Origin: Dyadobacter sp. CECT 9275
Lineage (GTDB): Bacteria > Bacteroidota > Bacteroidia > Cytophagales > Spirosomataceae
Reading direction: 5' to 3'
DNA: 64,000 nucleotides
NCBI RefSeq assembly: GCF_907164905.1
Contig: NZ_CAJRAF010000002.1
Span: 2,356,001 to 2,420,000 of the forward strand
Shown: positions 36,055 to 45,482 of the stretch, one piece after another
How the letters are laid out: every line of letters starts with the position of its first letter
Position numbering within the stretch: position 1 is the stretch's first letter
Notes under the pieces: generated by a model
Seen by the model: the letters and a program-made list of their open reading frames with translations, nothing else
Databases searched by the model: none
What the model was told of the DNA's origin: nothing
Made by a program: the position numbers and the translations under genes

Positions 36055-36098
36055 ATCCTAACATAAGATGTAGCTTGTGGCCCGTATCTGTGAGATTG

Positions 36099-36143
36099 CA
36101 AATTATAGTATCCGGGATGTAATTGTTCGTGACTTTTGTCACA
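36099..36143 (-). promoter_or_regulatory. CRP-like operator plus -7 box, araC-type gene promoter (site 5 of 6)
   Basis: Palindrome CGTGACTTTTGTCACA at 36128-36143 (core 36130-36141); 23 bp on, on the minus strand, is ATAATTTG (36106-36099). The core is identical to that of site 4. Confidence 0.7.
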
Positions 36144-36276
36144 TTGAATGCTAGTTACAAGGCTCATTATCCATAAATACATCCTCCTTAAAATGATGAA
36201 TGTGCACATAGCGCTATTTGAGCATCACCTGCCGATAAACGGCAAGGTTCGTTTGGGGTAAAGAATTTCTTCCCTA

Positions 36277-36321
36277 CGTGACAATTATCACTGACGGAGC
36301 TCTGACTTCTTGCGAAATTTG
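36277..36321 (+). promoter_or_regulatory. CRP-like operator plus -7 box, second MBL/rhodanese promoter (site 6 of 6)
   Basis: Palindrome CGTGACAATTATCACT at 36277-36292 (core 36279-36290, one mismatch in the second arm); 23 bp on, on the plus strand, is GAAATTTG (36314-36321). This is the only one of the six on the plus strand. The remainder of the 302-bp gap between the divergent genes (36055-36356) shows no other feature. Confidence 0.68.
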
Positions 36322-36356
36322 TATTGTTCATTTAGAAAATCAAAATCAAAAAGGCT

Positions 36357-37778
36357 ATGCGAATCGAACAAATTTATACAGGCTGCCTTGCACAAGGCGC
36401 ATATTATATTGAAAGCAATGGAGAGGCAGTCGTGATTGACCCGCTTCGCGAAGTAGAACCTTATATTACCCGTGCCGAAAAAGATGGGGCCCGGATCAAG
36501 TATGTGCTTGAAACGCACTTCCATGCTGATTTTGTTTCTGGTCACATTGATCTGGCAGAGAAAACCGGTGCAGAGATTGTATTTGGACCAACTGCTAAAC
36601 CAGCTTTTGCAGCCCATGTGGCTCAGGATGGCGAAATATTGAAAGTTGGTAATATTACGCTAAAAGTTCTGCATACTCCCGGTCACACGATGGAAAGCAC
36701 CTGTTTTTTGCTCACTGATGAAAACGGAAAAGATACAGCCATTTTCACAGGTGATACTTTATTTATAGGAGATGTAGGACGCCCAGATCTGGCACAAAAA
36801 GTAGTGGCAGAGCTAACCCAGGACAAACTGGCCAGGCATTTATTTACTTCCCTGCGGACCAAAATCATGCCTCTTCACGACGATATCATTGTATATCCTG
36901 CGCATGGCGCCGGTAGTGCATGTGGTAAAAATATGAGCAAAGAAACAACCGATACGCTGGGCAACCAAAAGTTGTTTAATTATGCTTTACGTGCTGATAT
37001 GACTGAACAGGAGTTTGTAAAAGAAATAACTGATGGGCTGATGCCGCCGCCTGCGTATTTCCCGGAAAACGTAATGATGAACATCCGGGGATATGACAGT
37101 ATTGACACAGTACTCGAACGCGGAAACCATGCGCTTAATCCTGATGCCTTTGAGGTTGCCGCCAACGAAACTGATGCAGTTATGCTTGATACCCGCGAAG
37201 CGCGGATGTTCGCCCAGGGTTTTATCCCAAATTCAATTAATATCGGCATTGACGGAAATTTTGCTCCCTGGGTTGGTGCGATGATTCCTGATATCAAACA
37301 GAAAATACTGGTAATCACCGACGAAGGCCGGGAAGAAGAGGTGGTCACCAGATTGGCTCGCGTTGGGTATGATTACACGATCGGGCATCTGAAAGGTGGT
37401 TTTGAAGCCTGGAAAAATGCGGGGAAGGAAATCGATCAGATCGAGTCCGTCACTGCCACTGAAATGGCGGAGCGGATAAAAAATAACCCTTCCCTGACTG
37501 TGCTTGATGTACGTAAGGCAAGTGAGCATTTTTCTGAGCATGTAGTCGGCTCGGAAAATATACCATTGGATTATCTGAATGATCACTTCACGGAGATCAG
37601 CAAGGATAAAACCTATCTGGTCCACTGTGCAGGAGGCTACCGCTCAATGATTTTCAATTCCATTCTCAAATCCAGAGGATACGACCATCTGATTGATGTA
37701 CAGGGCGGTTTTAAGGCCATCAAGGAGGCCGGTCTTGTGAAGATAAGCGAGTACGTATGTGCAAGTACAATGTTGTAA
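36357..37778 (+). CDS. Metallo-beta-lactamase fold / tandem rhodanese protein, second copy
   Basis: A 473-residue paralogue of the protein at 27874-29232 with the same layout: MBL domain (ETHFHADFVSGHIDLA, HTPGHTMESTCFLL, IFTGDTLFIGDVGRPDL, YPAHGAGSACG), a first rhodanese-like domain lacking the catalytic Cys (VITDEGREEEVV) and a second with VHCAGGYRSMIF. It probably acts on persulfides. It has its own CRP-like promoter and the opposite orientation to the rest of the module. Having two paralogues may reflect different persulfide substrates; this is inference. Confidence 0.87.
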   Translation: MRIEQIYTGCLAQGAYYIESNGEAVVIDPLREVEPYITRAEKDGARIKYVLETHFHADFVSGHIDLAEKTGAEIVFGPTAKPAFAAHVAQDGEILKVGNITLKVLHTPGHTMESTCFLLTDENGKDTAIFTGDTLFIGDVGRPDLAQKVVAELTQDKLARHLFTSLRTKIMPLHDDIIVYPAHGAGSACGKNMSKETTDTLGNQKLFNYALRADMTEQEFVKEITDGLMPPPAYFPENVMMNIRGYDSIDTVLERGNHALNPDAFEVAANETDAVMLDTREARMFAQGFIPNSINIGIDGNFAPWVGAMIPDIKQKILVITDEGREEEVVTRLARVGYDYTIGHLKGGFEAWKNAGKEIDQIESVTATEMAERIKNNPSLTVLDVRKASEHFSEHVVGSENIPLDYLNDHFTEISKDKTYLVHCAGGYRSMIFNSILKSRGYDHLIDVQGGFKAIKEAGLVKISEYVCASTML

Positions 37779-38005
37779 TGATTAATTAAAAAAGTTAAAT
37801 ACAGGTGTAACAAAGTTAAATTTTGGAAATACGGATAAAACATCCATTGGCTATTCACGATGCTGCTGCGGTGTTACATTTTACAGGTGTAACATCAGCC
37901 ATAACGGGAATCCCTTGGATTGAGCCCCTGGCCGTTTCACTTTTGACTTGATTGATAAATTATTGCCCGCTTTACCTGATTCAGCGGATAACTACTAAAA
38001 AAAAT

Positions 38006-38311
38006 ATGGGAATCCTATCATCATTATTCGGATTAAAAAATACAGACTACAAGACACTGATACAGCAAGGTGCTCTCCTAGTTGACGTTCGCTCCCCGCA
38101 GGAGTTTGCCAGCGGTCATATCCCGGGAAGTACCAATATTCCACTGGATCAGATCGGAGCAAAAGCAGATATGCTGCTAAAAAAAGCAAAGCCGGTGATC
38201 ACCTGTTGTCGTAGTGGAACAAGAAGTGGCATGGCAGCGGACATACTTAAATCAGCTGGTGTTGATGCACACAATGGCGGCGCTTGGGACAGTCTCAAAC
38301 AAAAAATCTAA
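38006..38311 (+). CDS. Single-domain rhodanese sulfurtransferase
   Basis: A 101-residue rhodanese: LLVDVRSPQEFASGHIPGS then the active loop VITCCRSGTRSGMA with two adjacent Cys, the second being the catalytic one. There is no signal peptide, so it is cytoplasmic. I set the start at ATG 38006 (MGILSSLFG), where homologues begin, rather than 37952. It follows the MBL/rhodanese gene by about 230 bp, which include an inverted repeat (TGTTACA and TGTAACA near 37871-37893). Confidence 0.88.
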   Translation: MGILSSLFGLKNTDYKTLIQQGALLVDVRSPQEFASGHIPGSTNIPLDQIGAKADMLLKKAKPVITCCRSGTRSGMAADILKSAGVDAHNGGAWDSLKQKI

Positions 38312-38344
38312 ACAGCAAAGTATGTGATAACGAAATAATCCCCC

Positions 38345-38368
38345 GTGGCCCGTCTGTCTCCGGGCCAC
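38345..38368 (+). terminator. GC-rich hairpin after the rhodanese gene
   Basis: A perfect 8-bp stem GTGGCCCG / CGGGCCAC (38345-38352 with 38361-38368), loop of 8 bases, 34 bp after the rhodanese stop. There is no T-run, so it could be a weak or Rho-assisted terminator, or an mRNA 3'-end stabiliser. Confidence 0.4.
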
Positions 38369-38830
38369 CCAACGGCTTTACTGTACCATGAAGCCAGTCA
38401 TATCACATAATTTATATTACAACATTGGAGCCAACGAGGATAATTTCAGAGAGGGATTCCAACCTAATTACTAACTCAAAATCAATAAATTAACCCTCCC
38501 ATTATTTCCCTACCCCCAAAACGACGTAATCCAATAATATGCTCGTCTTTAACTAAAAACGCTACTAATCTGGTTGATACAAGACTCAGCAGGGATTCTC
38601 ACCCTCGGTTGTTTCCTTTTATCCGACCCTGCTCTTCAACCTATTTTAAATCACTGGAATGAAGACTTTAGTTACAATTTCTAAACTACCTGCTTTACAA
38701 TTTATATTGTCCTCAAAAACAGTTTGATTATCGTCATCGAGTTACTAAAATACTTGATCAGGTAAAAACAAAACGAGCACCATTTTTTTGTAAGCTTTGT
38801 GTACGATATGGTGCATTAGTGATCCATAGT

Positions 38831-39003
38831 GGAGGATTCGGATAGCTTGACTACTGGATTCCGTAGCAGATTGACCACAACCTGTTTTATTCTTTTCGGA
38901 GTTACTATGCAACTAATCAATCATTTAGCCTTATCAATTCCGCCCGAAATTATATGATCTTAATTTCCAAATTGACGTGATCAATGGCTCCGAATTCTCC
39001 AAT
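38831..39003 (+). repeat. IS21-like relic, right border of the sulfur module
   Basis: Same layout and orientation as 13418-13590: it starts near GATTCCGTAGCAGATTGACC (right-end type of the IS21 element, reverse complement) and ends at GTGATCAATGGCTCCGAATTC (left-end type), with about 100 bases of similar sequence between and no transposase. The two relics form direct repeats about 25.4 kb apart. Confidence 0.6.
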
Positions 39004-39077
39004 CCGAACGGCACAACAGGACAGCCGCTCGCAGAAGTTGTTGATAAAAAGTAGATTAACTGATGCCGGAACCTTAT

Positions 39078-40861
39078 TCAGGTTTGATTTAAAACCGTGG
39101 TATGCATATCATGTAATGCCGGGAGCAGGTTTTTCTCAGGTATAAAAGGTATCCCGAAGGTGTTTTCAGCCAGGGTGTTTTCTATCTTTTGAATTATTTC
39201 TACTTCGGCAGCGGCGCGGCTTCTGAGCAATGGGTCGGTTATAGCTGGCAGCATTGAAAGGCTTTGATTGATTATCCATGCATAGGGGACGATACCGGCC
39301 CTTTTGAGGTCCTCCTGCAAGGAAGCCGCTTCCCGCATGGGCGTGGTCTCCGGTAACGAAATCAATAATACCTTCGATAGTTCATGGTCCTGCAAAGCCA
39401 TATAAGGGGTTTTGATTCGGCTTGCATTCAGAGTCGTGTTCCGCAAAACTTCCCTGTGGTAACTTCCGGCAGTGTCCAGTAAGAGCAGCGTATGTCCGGT
39501 CGGGGCAGTATCCATGACCACAAATTTTCGTTTTGCATCATTAATGACTTTTGAAAAAGCATGGAAAACCGCAACTTCTTCGGTATAGGCAGATTTGAGA
39601 TCCTCAAGCAAAAGTTTTTTGCCTTCATCATCCATTTTTTCGTCTTTTTGAGAAAGAACCTTATCAATATACCGCTGCGTTTCCACTTTTGGATCAATAC
39701 GGTCTATCGTTAAATGATCAGGTAAATCACTAAGTTGATTGATGAAATCCTGAACATGTGCCGCAGGATCTGTGGTTGTCAGATGAACCTCAAATCCTTT
39801 TCTGGCCAGTAAAACAGCGATTGCAGATGCAGCGATCGTTTTTCCTACACCGCCTTTCCCCATGGTCATGATCAGCCCATGGTTTTGATGATCGGTAATT
39901 TGTTTTACTAAATCATCCAGGCCAGCCAGACCCGGATCAAATTTTGCTTCCTTGTTTATCAATGCACCTAAAATCTGTTTTTGGAGCTCGGGATGCAGCA
40001 GTGACCTGAGTTTTTCAATACCCAATACGTTATAAGGCAGTAACGGAAATGTTTCCAGTGGCAGCTTCCGAAGATACGCAGGAATGGCGCTAAGCTGCTC
40101 GTCTGCCAGGGCCTGAACTTTCAGCGAAAACAGGTCACCTTTATCCAAAGCTTTAAAAAGCCCGTTTATATACAGCCTTTGATTTTTCATCCCCAGCTCG
40201 TTTAATTCCTCGCTCGAGCGGGCGGCTTCTTTAAGCGACGACCCTTCTGCCCGGGATACCAGGTAAAAAGTCGTTTGGGCCGAATCCCGAAGGCGGCTTA
40301 CTACTTTGTTATATCGCTGCTGATTGCTTTTGAGGGCGAAAGAAGGACCCAGACAAGAAGCACCGTCCGGATTTTCCGAAGTAAAATCTGCCCAGGCGCC
40401 CGGTAGTTCGAGTAATATCAATGTATGCCCTGTTGGCGCGGTATCAAAGATGATCACATCAAAGTTACCGCCTTCGGATTCTCCGGATATAAATCTGGAA
40501 AACTCGGCAAATGAAGCTATTTCTGTTGTGCAGGCACCGAGAGTCCTTCGTTGATCTTTTTGATCTCGGTTTCAGACAGAATCTCTTTTAATGGCCCGGT
40601 AACCCTGCCCCTATACTCTTCCGCCGAAACCTGCGGATAGATATTGATGGCAAAAAGATTTTCTATTCCATTCACCGGACTGATTTTGTCATAGACCTTG
40701 CTTTCCAGGACGTCTTCGAGATTGGATGCGGGATCCGTGCTTACCAAAAGCACTTTTCTGCCTTCGTCGGCTAGCTTAACTGCTGTGGCACAAGAAAGAG
40801 AGGTCTTACCTACTCCGCCTTTACCCGTAAAAACCTGGTATGGTGTGATCTTGTCTGTCAT
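39078..40861 (-). pseudogene. arsA: ArsA-type anion-transporting ATPase, broken by a one-base frameshift
   Basis: Two overlapping reading frames together make one tandem ArsA. The first half (start about 40861, MTDKITPYQVFTGKGGVGKT) has P-loop 1; the second half (to 39078) has P-loop 2 in MTMGKGGVGKTIAASAIAVLL and two switch motifs DTAPTGHTL. Near 40535-40539 the frame changes: reading EGLSVPAQQK then stop in one frame, and CTTEIASFAEF in the next. A single missing base, turning an expected EGLSGACTTE into the observed sequence, explains it. ArsA drives arsenite efflux with ArsB, which is not in view. It could also be a sequencing error. Confidence 0.82.
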
Positions 40862-41245
40862 TTTTGGCATTGAACTTTGTGTCATAATCTGGCGGGGCGG
40901 CTTATCAGTTGCTGCTTTGGCGAATCTCCAACTGATAAGTTTCAACCGGGCACCATAAATATACCAGGCATTAACCGAAGAATATGTGCTGATTATCAAT
41001 TCTATCGATGACAATAATCATCTAGAACTCACTAAAACAAGCCAAAGGCTTCAAAGTATGCGGATCAAATCCAGATCCACCTTTGGGCAGCATCAGACGA
41101 AAGCTGGAAAATGAGGTTGAATCCCATCACCAGAACTTACTGACGTTCTATGAATAAATTTGACCGGAGGCAAATTGAAGCTTCAACCCAGGCAAAATTT
41201 TAGACAATCCTATACGAGCGATGTTTTCGCCTGCCTGTGATAAAT

Positions 41246-41740
41246 CTAGGTAAGTAATATAAGGATGGAACTGAGCAAGGTAAATATCAGATCGAGGTGA
41301 TCATAAGCTAGCAGAAACCCACCAGCCAACGCTCCGAAAGCAGAACCCGCATCCCTGAAAGTTGCATTATTTGAAACTGCGCGCGTTACGTCGGCTTTCC
41401 CAACGGATGCCGCGCCAGCGGCCAGGGACGAATTAACATTATAAAACGTAAATACTAAGATCAATCCACTCAGCACCCAGCCGTTTGTCGCAAGCAGCAA
41501 ACCCAGGCAAATTAGTAGAATAGAGCCTGAGTAGATGTTAGGAAGTCCGTAACGATCTGCTGACCAACCTGCAAAAGGCGAAATCAAAAGTGAGCAAATC
41601 CGCCTGAAGCTAAGAAAACCGTCAGCTGCGGCAGTAATTTCAACCAGTGACCAATCAGGTCAGGCATCCATCAGTAAGGACCCGATCAAAACCACAAGCA
41701 TACCTTCCACTGTAAAGGCGTTTGATGAAGCAGCTGGAAA
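41246..41740 (-). pseudogene. MFS transporter remnant
   Basis: The larger piece (about 113 residues, from ISPFAGWSADRYGLPNIYSG to the stop at 41246) covers several C-terminal helices of a major facilitator protein, with the conserved GWSADRYG loop. Upstream, fragments in other frames continue it (FTVEGMLVVLIGSLLMDA, then WSLVEITAAADGFLSFRR), so at least two frame breaks are present. Much less than a full 400-residue transporter is left. It lies next to the PepSY gene, a common pair in siderophore or iron uptake loci. Confidence 0.65.
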
Positions 41741-41795
41741 ATTGTATGTTTGGTTAGATATCCCAAAGTATTGTCTCAATGAAAACTAAATATTT

Positions 41796-42926
41796 TTACG
41801 TGATATTACGTTGTTTCTTGACGAGTTTATTCCACCAGATTACAAATCCGGTATAATAAAGCACGCCTGGCAATAGCCCTAAAATGACCCATAATATCCT
41901 GGTGAAATGTCCTCCAAATGTCCCAAAATGTAGGGGGAACATACTTTCAATCAACTTCACCCCTGCTGGCAGTTTATCCCATAGCCTTACACTGATTACC
42001 TGACCAGAATTGTGATGCAGATAAACAAAAGTATCCCCGATCCTTCCCCAGTCGCCCTTTCTGAGCTTTCGCATTGAAAAGTTTTCTTCGGGTTTCTGCG
42101 GAAAACGAAGCAGGCTATTTTCAGCGTCAGCAGCTGCCCTGGTTGCATTCCGGTACACAGTTTCAAAAGATGCTATGCTGGCAAGCGTGTCGGGCCTGGC
42201 AATTTTTGGGCTTGGGATTGTGTGGGCTGTACCAGTTATTGCTGCGGCAATGTTATTATACTGCTGCTTAAAGGGAAAATAGGCACCTGTAACTGTGACC
42301 AGGATCAGCAACAGGCTACCGTAAAAACCTGCCAGTTTGTGAACATCATAATTTTTTGACTTCCACGAACCCGCTTTGTGATAAGTAAAACCATGCTTGA
42401 CCCTTGGTGCTCCTGGCCACCAGATCACAAGGCCTGTCAGGCAGATCATCCCGAAGAGCAGCCCGATGATACCATTGACAACCCTTCCATTTTTCCCACC
42501 CAACAAATCTGCATGCAAGTCATAGATCCACTGGTACCAGGAATCTGAAAAGTCAACTTCCCCCAGGATTTTTCCGCGGTACTGATCTACGTAAACCTGC
42601 ATCCTGCCGCCATCTTTTGGTACGCACCGGAAGTTCCATGCAGCTGTTGGTCCACCGTACATGGCCACACTTTGTATTTTATCCTTTGGCCTGCTGCGCT
42701 GCACCATCTGGTATAGTGTATCAAGTGACACTGTATTGGCAAGCGGGCTAACGAGGGAAATTTCCGAGATCATCGCTTTTTCAATTTCAGGCTTGTAGAC
42801 GATAATGCTCCCTGTAATACTCACCACCGCAATCACCAGGCCTAATATGTGGAAAATTCGGTGAAACTGACCACCCCAATTCGGTTTAAACTGACCACCT
42901 GTTCCGGGCGAAATTGACCACCCCAT
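41796..42926 (-). CDS. PepSY-domain (iron-regulated type) membrane protein, N-terminus replaced by IS21 end
   Basis: The native part starts at about 42847 (ILGLVIAVVSITGSIIVYKPEI) and contains the PepSY-associated membrane region: four helices, periplasmic PepSY domains, and FHWLGMICL-like segments such as DLHADLLGGKNGRVVNGIIG and GFYGSLLLILVTVTGAYFPF. The first 25 or so residues of the present reading frame (with repeats of GGQF) are coded by the left end of the adjoining IS21 element, which supplies a new ATG at 42926. The true first 10-15 residues have been lost. Proteins of this family act in ferric-siderophore uptake. Whether the chimeric start works is unknown. Confidence 0.75.
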   Translation of the reverse strand: MGWSISPGTGGQFKPNWGGQFHRIFHILGLVIAVVSITGSIIVYKPEIEKAMISEISLVSPLANTVSLDTLYQMVQRSRPKDKIQSVAMYGGPTAAWNFRCVPKDGGRMQVYVDQYRGKILGEVDFSDSWYQWIYDLHADLLGGKNGRVVNGIIGLLFGMICLTGLVIWWPGAPRVKHGFTYHKAGSWKSKNYDVHKLAGFYGSLLLILVTVTGAYFPFKQQYNNIAAAITGTAHTIPSPKIARPDTLASIASFETVYRNATRAAADAENSLLRFPQKPEENFSMRKLRKGDWGRIGDTFVYLHHNSGQVISVRLWDKLPAGVKLIESMFPLHFGTFGGHFTRILWVILGLLPGVLYYTGFVIWWNKLVKKQRNIT

Positions 42927-43034
42927 TTCGGATCAAACTGACCACCTGATTCCGGAGTAAACTGACCACCTGAGAGATTAGAAAATGCTGTAGAATCAAC
43001 CATATTTTTGGCACGAACCAATCGTGTAAAAGGT

Positions 43035-44585
43035 ATGGCCAATTCGACAATCAGCATGAGCAAAATAAGACAGATTTTACGGATGTACAGCCAGGGCCGC
43101 AGCAAGCTCTGGATAGCGGAACAGACAGGTGTTTCCCGCAATACCGCTAAGAAGTACATGACCACTTTTGATGCGAGCGGACTTACCTTTGAACAGATCA
43201 ACAGCCTGAATGATAAAGAGCTGGATGACTTTTTCGGAACGGTTAAACAGCAGCCACCGCAAGACAGATTGTTGAATCTGCAACGTTGTTTTCCGCAAAT
43301 AGACAAAGAATTAAAACGGACAGGTGTTACCCGTCATATGCTTTGGGAAGCCTATAAAAAGGAATTTCCGGAAGGATTTGCTTATACCCAGTTTTGCTTT
43401 CATCTGACCAAATGGAAGGCCCGCGTTAACCCTGTGATGCATCAGGACCATAAGGCCGGCGATAAGCTGTACATCGATTTTGCAGGTGTTAAATTAAGTA
43501 TTGTAGATAAAGAGACTGGTGAATTAACTGAGGTTGAAGTGTTTGTGGCTATCCTGGGAGCGAGTCAACTCACTTACGTGGAAGCAGTCAGTAGCCAGCA
43601 AAAAGAAGATCTGATCGCAGCTTGCGAGAATGCACTTCATTATATCGGTGGTGTGCCGGCAGCAATTGTTCCGGATAACCTTAAAGCTGCTGTTATAAAA
43701 AGCAATAAATACGAACCTACGCTGAACGAGGCCTTTGCCGATTTTGCTGATCATTATGGGACTACGATATTACCTGCACGCGCTTACCGGCCAAGAGATA
43801 AGGCGTTGGTGGAAGGTGCTGTCAAAATCGTTTACAGCCGTATTTATGCGCCTTTAAGAAAGCAGGTTTACAACTCACTGACAGAGTTAAACGCAGCTAT
43901 ATTGATTGCTCTCGAGGCTCATAATAACCAACTGCTTCGGGGCCGTAATTACAGTCGCAGACTCCAGTTTGAAGAAATTGAGCGCAGTGCTCTGGCCCCG
44001 CTTCCGATCCTGCATTATGAGTTCAAAAAACAGCTACATGCCACTGTAATGAAGAACGGACATGTCTGCCTGAGCGTTGACAAGCACTATTATAGTGTCC
44101 CATACCGGTTTATCGGCAAGAAAGTCAAGTTGTTGTATTCCAATTCTGTGGTTGAAGCATATTATCATTACGAACGTATCGCCCTTCATAAAAGGCTTAA
44201 AAGTCCCTATAATTATTCTACCGATAAAGAACATCTGGCCAGTACACACCGCTTCGTAACAGACTGGACACCAGATCGATTCTTGGAGTGGGCTTCCTCG
44301 ATCCATGAAGATGTCAGGTTGTATATTCTTAAAATCCTGGATCGCAAACAGCATCCCGAACAGGCCTACCGCTCCTGTATTGGTATCCTCTCTTTTGCGA
44401 AGAAAGCTGGTGAACAACGCCTGATCAGCGCGTGCCAAAGGGCTTTAAGCTATGGTATCTACAACTATAAAACAATCCAGACTATACTGGAAAAAAATAT
44501 GGATCAATATGAAGACAGCCTGTTTGCAGACGAATTACCCATGCCCAAACACGATAATATCAGAGGCGAAGACTATTATCAATAA
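43035..44585 (+). CDS. istA: IS21-family transposase
   Basis: A 516-residue IstA. The N-terminal helix-turn-helix region reads SMSKIRQILRMYSQGRSK then LWIAEQTGVSRNTAKKYM. The rve-type catalytic core has the DDE triad: LYIDFAGVKLS (Asp), AIVPDNLKAAV (Asp) and KALVEGAVKIVYSRIY (Glu). The C-terminal beta-barrel and a helical tail follow. I set the start at ATG 43035 (MANSTISMSK); an upstream TTG at 43008 also keeps the frame. It appears intact, so the element could still be mobile. Confidence 0.94.
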   Translation: MANSTISMSKIRQILRMYSQGRSKLWIAEQTGVSRNTAKKYMTTFDASGLTFEQINSLNDKELDDFFGTVKQQPPQDRLLNLQRCFPQIDKELKRTGVTRHMLWEAYKKEFPEGFAYTQFCFHLTKWKARVNPVMHQDHKAGDKLYIDFAGVKLSIVDKETGELTEVEVFVAILGASQLTYVEAVSSQQKEDLIAACENALHYIGGVPAAIVPDNLKAAVIKSNKYEPTLNEAFADFADHYGTTILPARAYRPRDKALVEGAVKIVYSRIYAPLRKQVYNSLTELNAAILIALEAHNNQLLRGRNYSRRLQFEEIERSALAPLPILHYEFKKQLHATVMKNGHVCLSVDKHYYSVPYRFIGKKVKLLYSNSVVEAYYHYERIALHKRLKSPYNYSTDKEHLASTHRFVTDWTPDRFLEWASSIHEDVRLYILKILDRKQHPEQAYRSCIGILSFAKKAGEQRLISACQRALSYGIYNYKTIQTILEKNMDQYEDSLFADELPMPKHDNIRGEDYYQ

Positions 44586-44606
44586 TCCTTTAAACAATTA
44601 ATAAAA

Positions 44607-45356
44607 ATGAACACAAACACTTTGGAAAAGTTACGCAAGCTAAAATTTTACGGCATGTTCCATGCCTTTAAAAGTAGCCTGGAAAGTGGAAAGACTAATG
44701 ATTACACGGCGGATGAGCTTTTAGCTCATCTAGTTGACGCTGAATGGGATGACAGAAATAACCGTCGGGTCGAACGCCAGATCTTGTACGCACGGTTCCG
44801 CTATAAGGCCATGGTCGAAAATATCCACTATCATGCTGATAGAAGTATTGACCGTAATCAGATCATGCGCCTAGCAGAATGCTCCTTTATTGGCCGAAAT
44901 GAAAACCTACTGATCACAGGCAGTACCGGAATCGGTAAAAGCTATGTAGCATCTGCGATTGGTCATCAGGCATGTATACTTGGCTACCGCGTAATGTATG
45001 CCAGTACTCCCAAATTGTTTGCCAAACTCAAAATGGCCAAGGCGGATGGATCCTATATCAAAGAAATTACAAAAATAGAACGGCAACAACTTCTTATCCT
45101 GGACGACTTTGGTATCCAGCCGTTCGATGCCCAGAGCCGGGCAGCACTGATGGAAATCATAGAAGACAGGCACGGAAAAACATCCCTGATAATTACTTCT
45201 CAGTTGCCTGTTAGCAAATGGCATGAAGTAATAGGAGAAAAAACCATTGCTGATGCCATTTTAGATCGTATAGTACATGATGCACACCGGGTTGAATTAA
45301 AGGGGGAATCAATGAGAAGAAAACGAAAAACGGAGCTCGAAACCAGCTACGAATAA
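44607..45356 (+). CDS. istB: IS21-family ATPase helper protein
   Basis: A 249-residue AAA+ ATPase related to DnaC/DnaA. Walker A is ITGSTGIGKSYVASAIGHQA; Walker B is LLILDDFGIQ; the sensor segment is SLIITSQLPVSKWHEVIGE. IstB loads and directs IstA to target DNA. It starts 21 bp after istA. Confidence 0.95.
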   Translation: MNTNTLEKLRKLKFYGMFHAFKSSLESGKTNDYTADELLAHLVDAEWDDRNNRRVERQILYARFRYKAMVENIHYHADRSIDRNQIMRLAECSFIGRNENLLITGSTGIGKSYVASAIGHQACILGYRVMYASTPKLFAKLKMAKADGSYIKEITKIERQQLLILDDFGIQPFDAQSRAALMEIIEDRHGKTSLIITSQLPVSKWHEVIGEKTIADAILDRIVHDAHRVELKGESMRRKRKTELETSYE

Positions 45357-45482
45357 TTATAACTTTTATTTACTAATTTTGAATCGCTTCTACTAGCATT
45401 TTCTACTACCGGCCGCCAGTTAATTAGGTGGTCAATTTGCCACGGAATCAGGTGGTCAACTTCTCCGAAATACCCACCCAAT

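Larger units (their letters stand above)
38312..39077. other. Non-coding stretch with IS21-like relic
   Basis: No gene found in about 770 bp. It begins with the hairpin at 38345. Bases 38831-39003 are an IS21-like relic (separate entry). The portion 38370-38830 shows no recognisable structure. Confidence 0.5.
42848..45476 (+). mobile_element. Complete IS21-family insertion sequence
   Basis: About 2.6 kb with istA and istB in order and related inverted ends (TCGGTGAAACTGACCACC on the left; the reverse complement of the right reads TCGGAGAAGTTGACCACC), beginning TG and ending CA. The left end carries five TGACCACC repeats at 42868, 42892, 42915, 42939 and 42963 (23-24 bp period) and the right end has two (45427, 45451; 24 bp). 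These match the multiple transposase-binding repeats of IS21. Flanking genes do not match each other and no target duplication is obvious. Exact boundaries are uncertain by a few bases. Confidence 0.88.

Noticed and set aside
38188..38200. GGTGATCACC as a seventh CRP-like site
   Set aside because: It lies inside the rhodanese coding sequence, lacks the GTGAC-N4-GTCAC spacing and has no -7 box 23 bp away.
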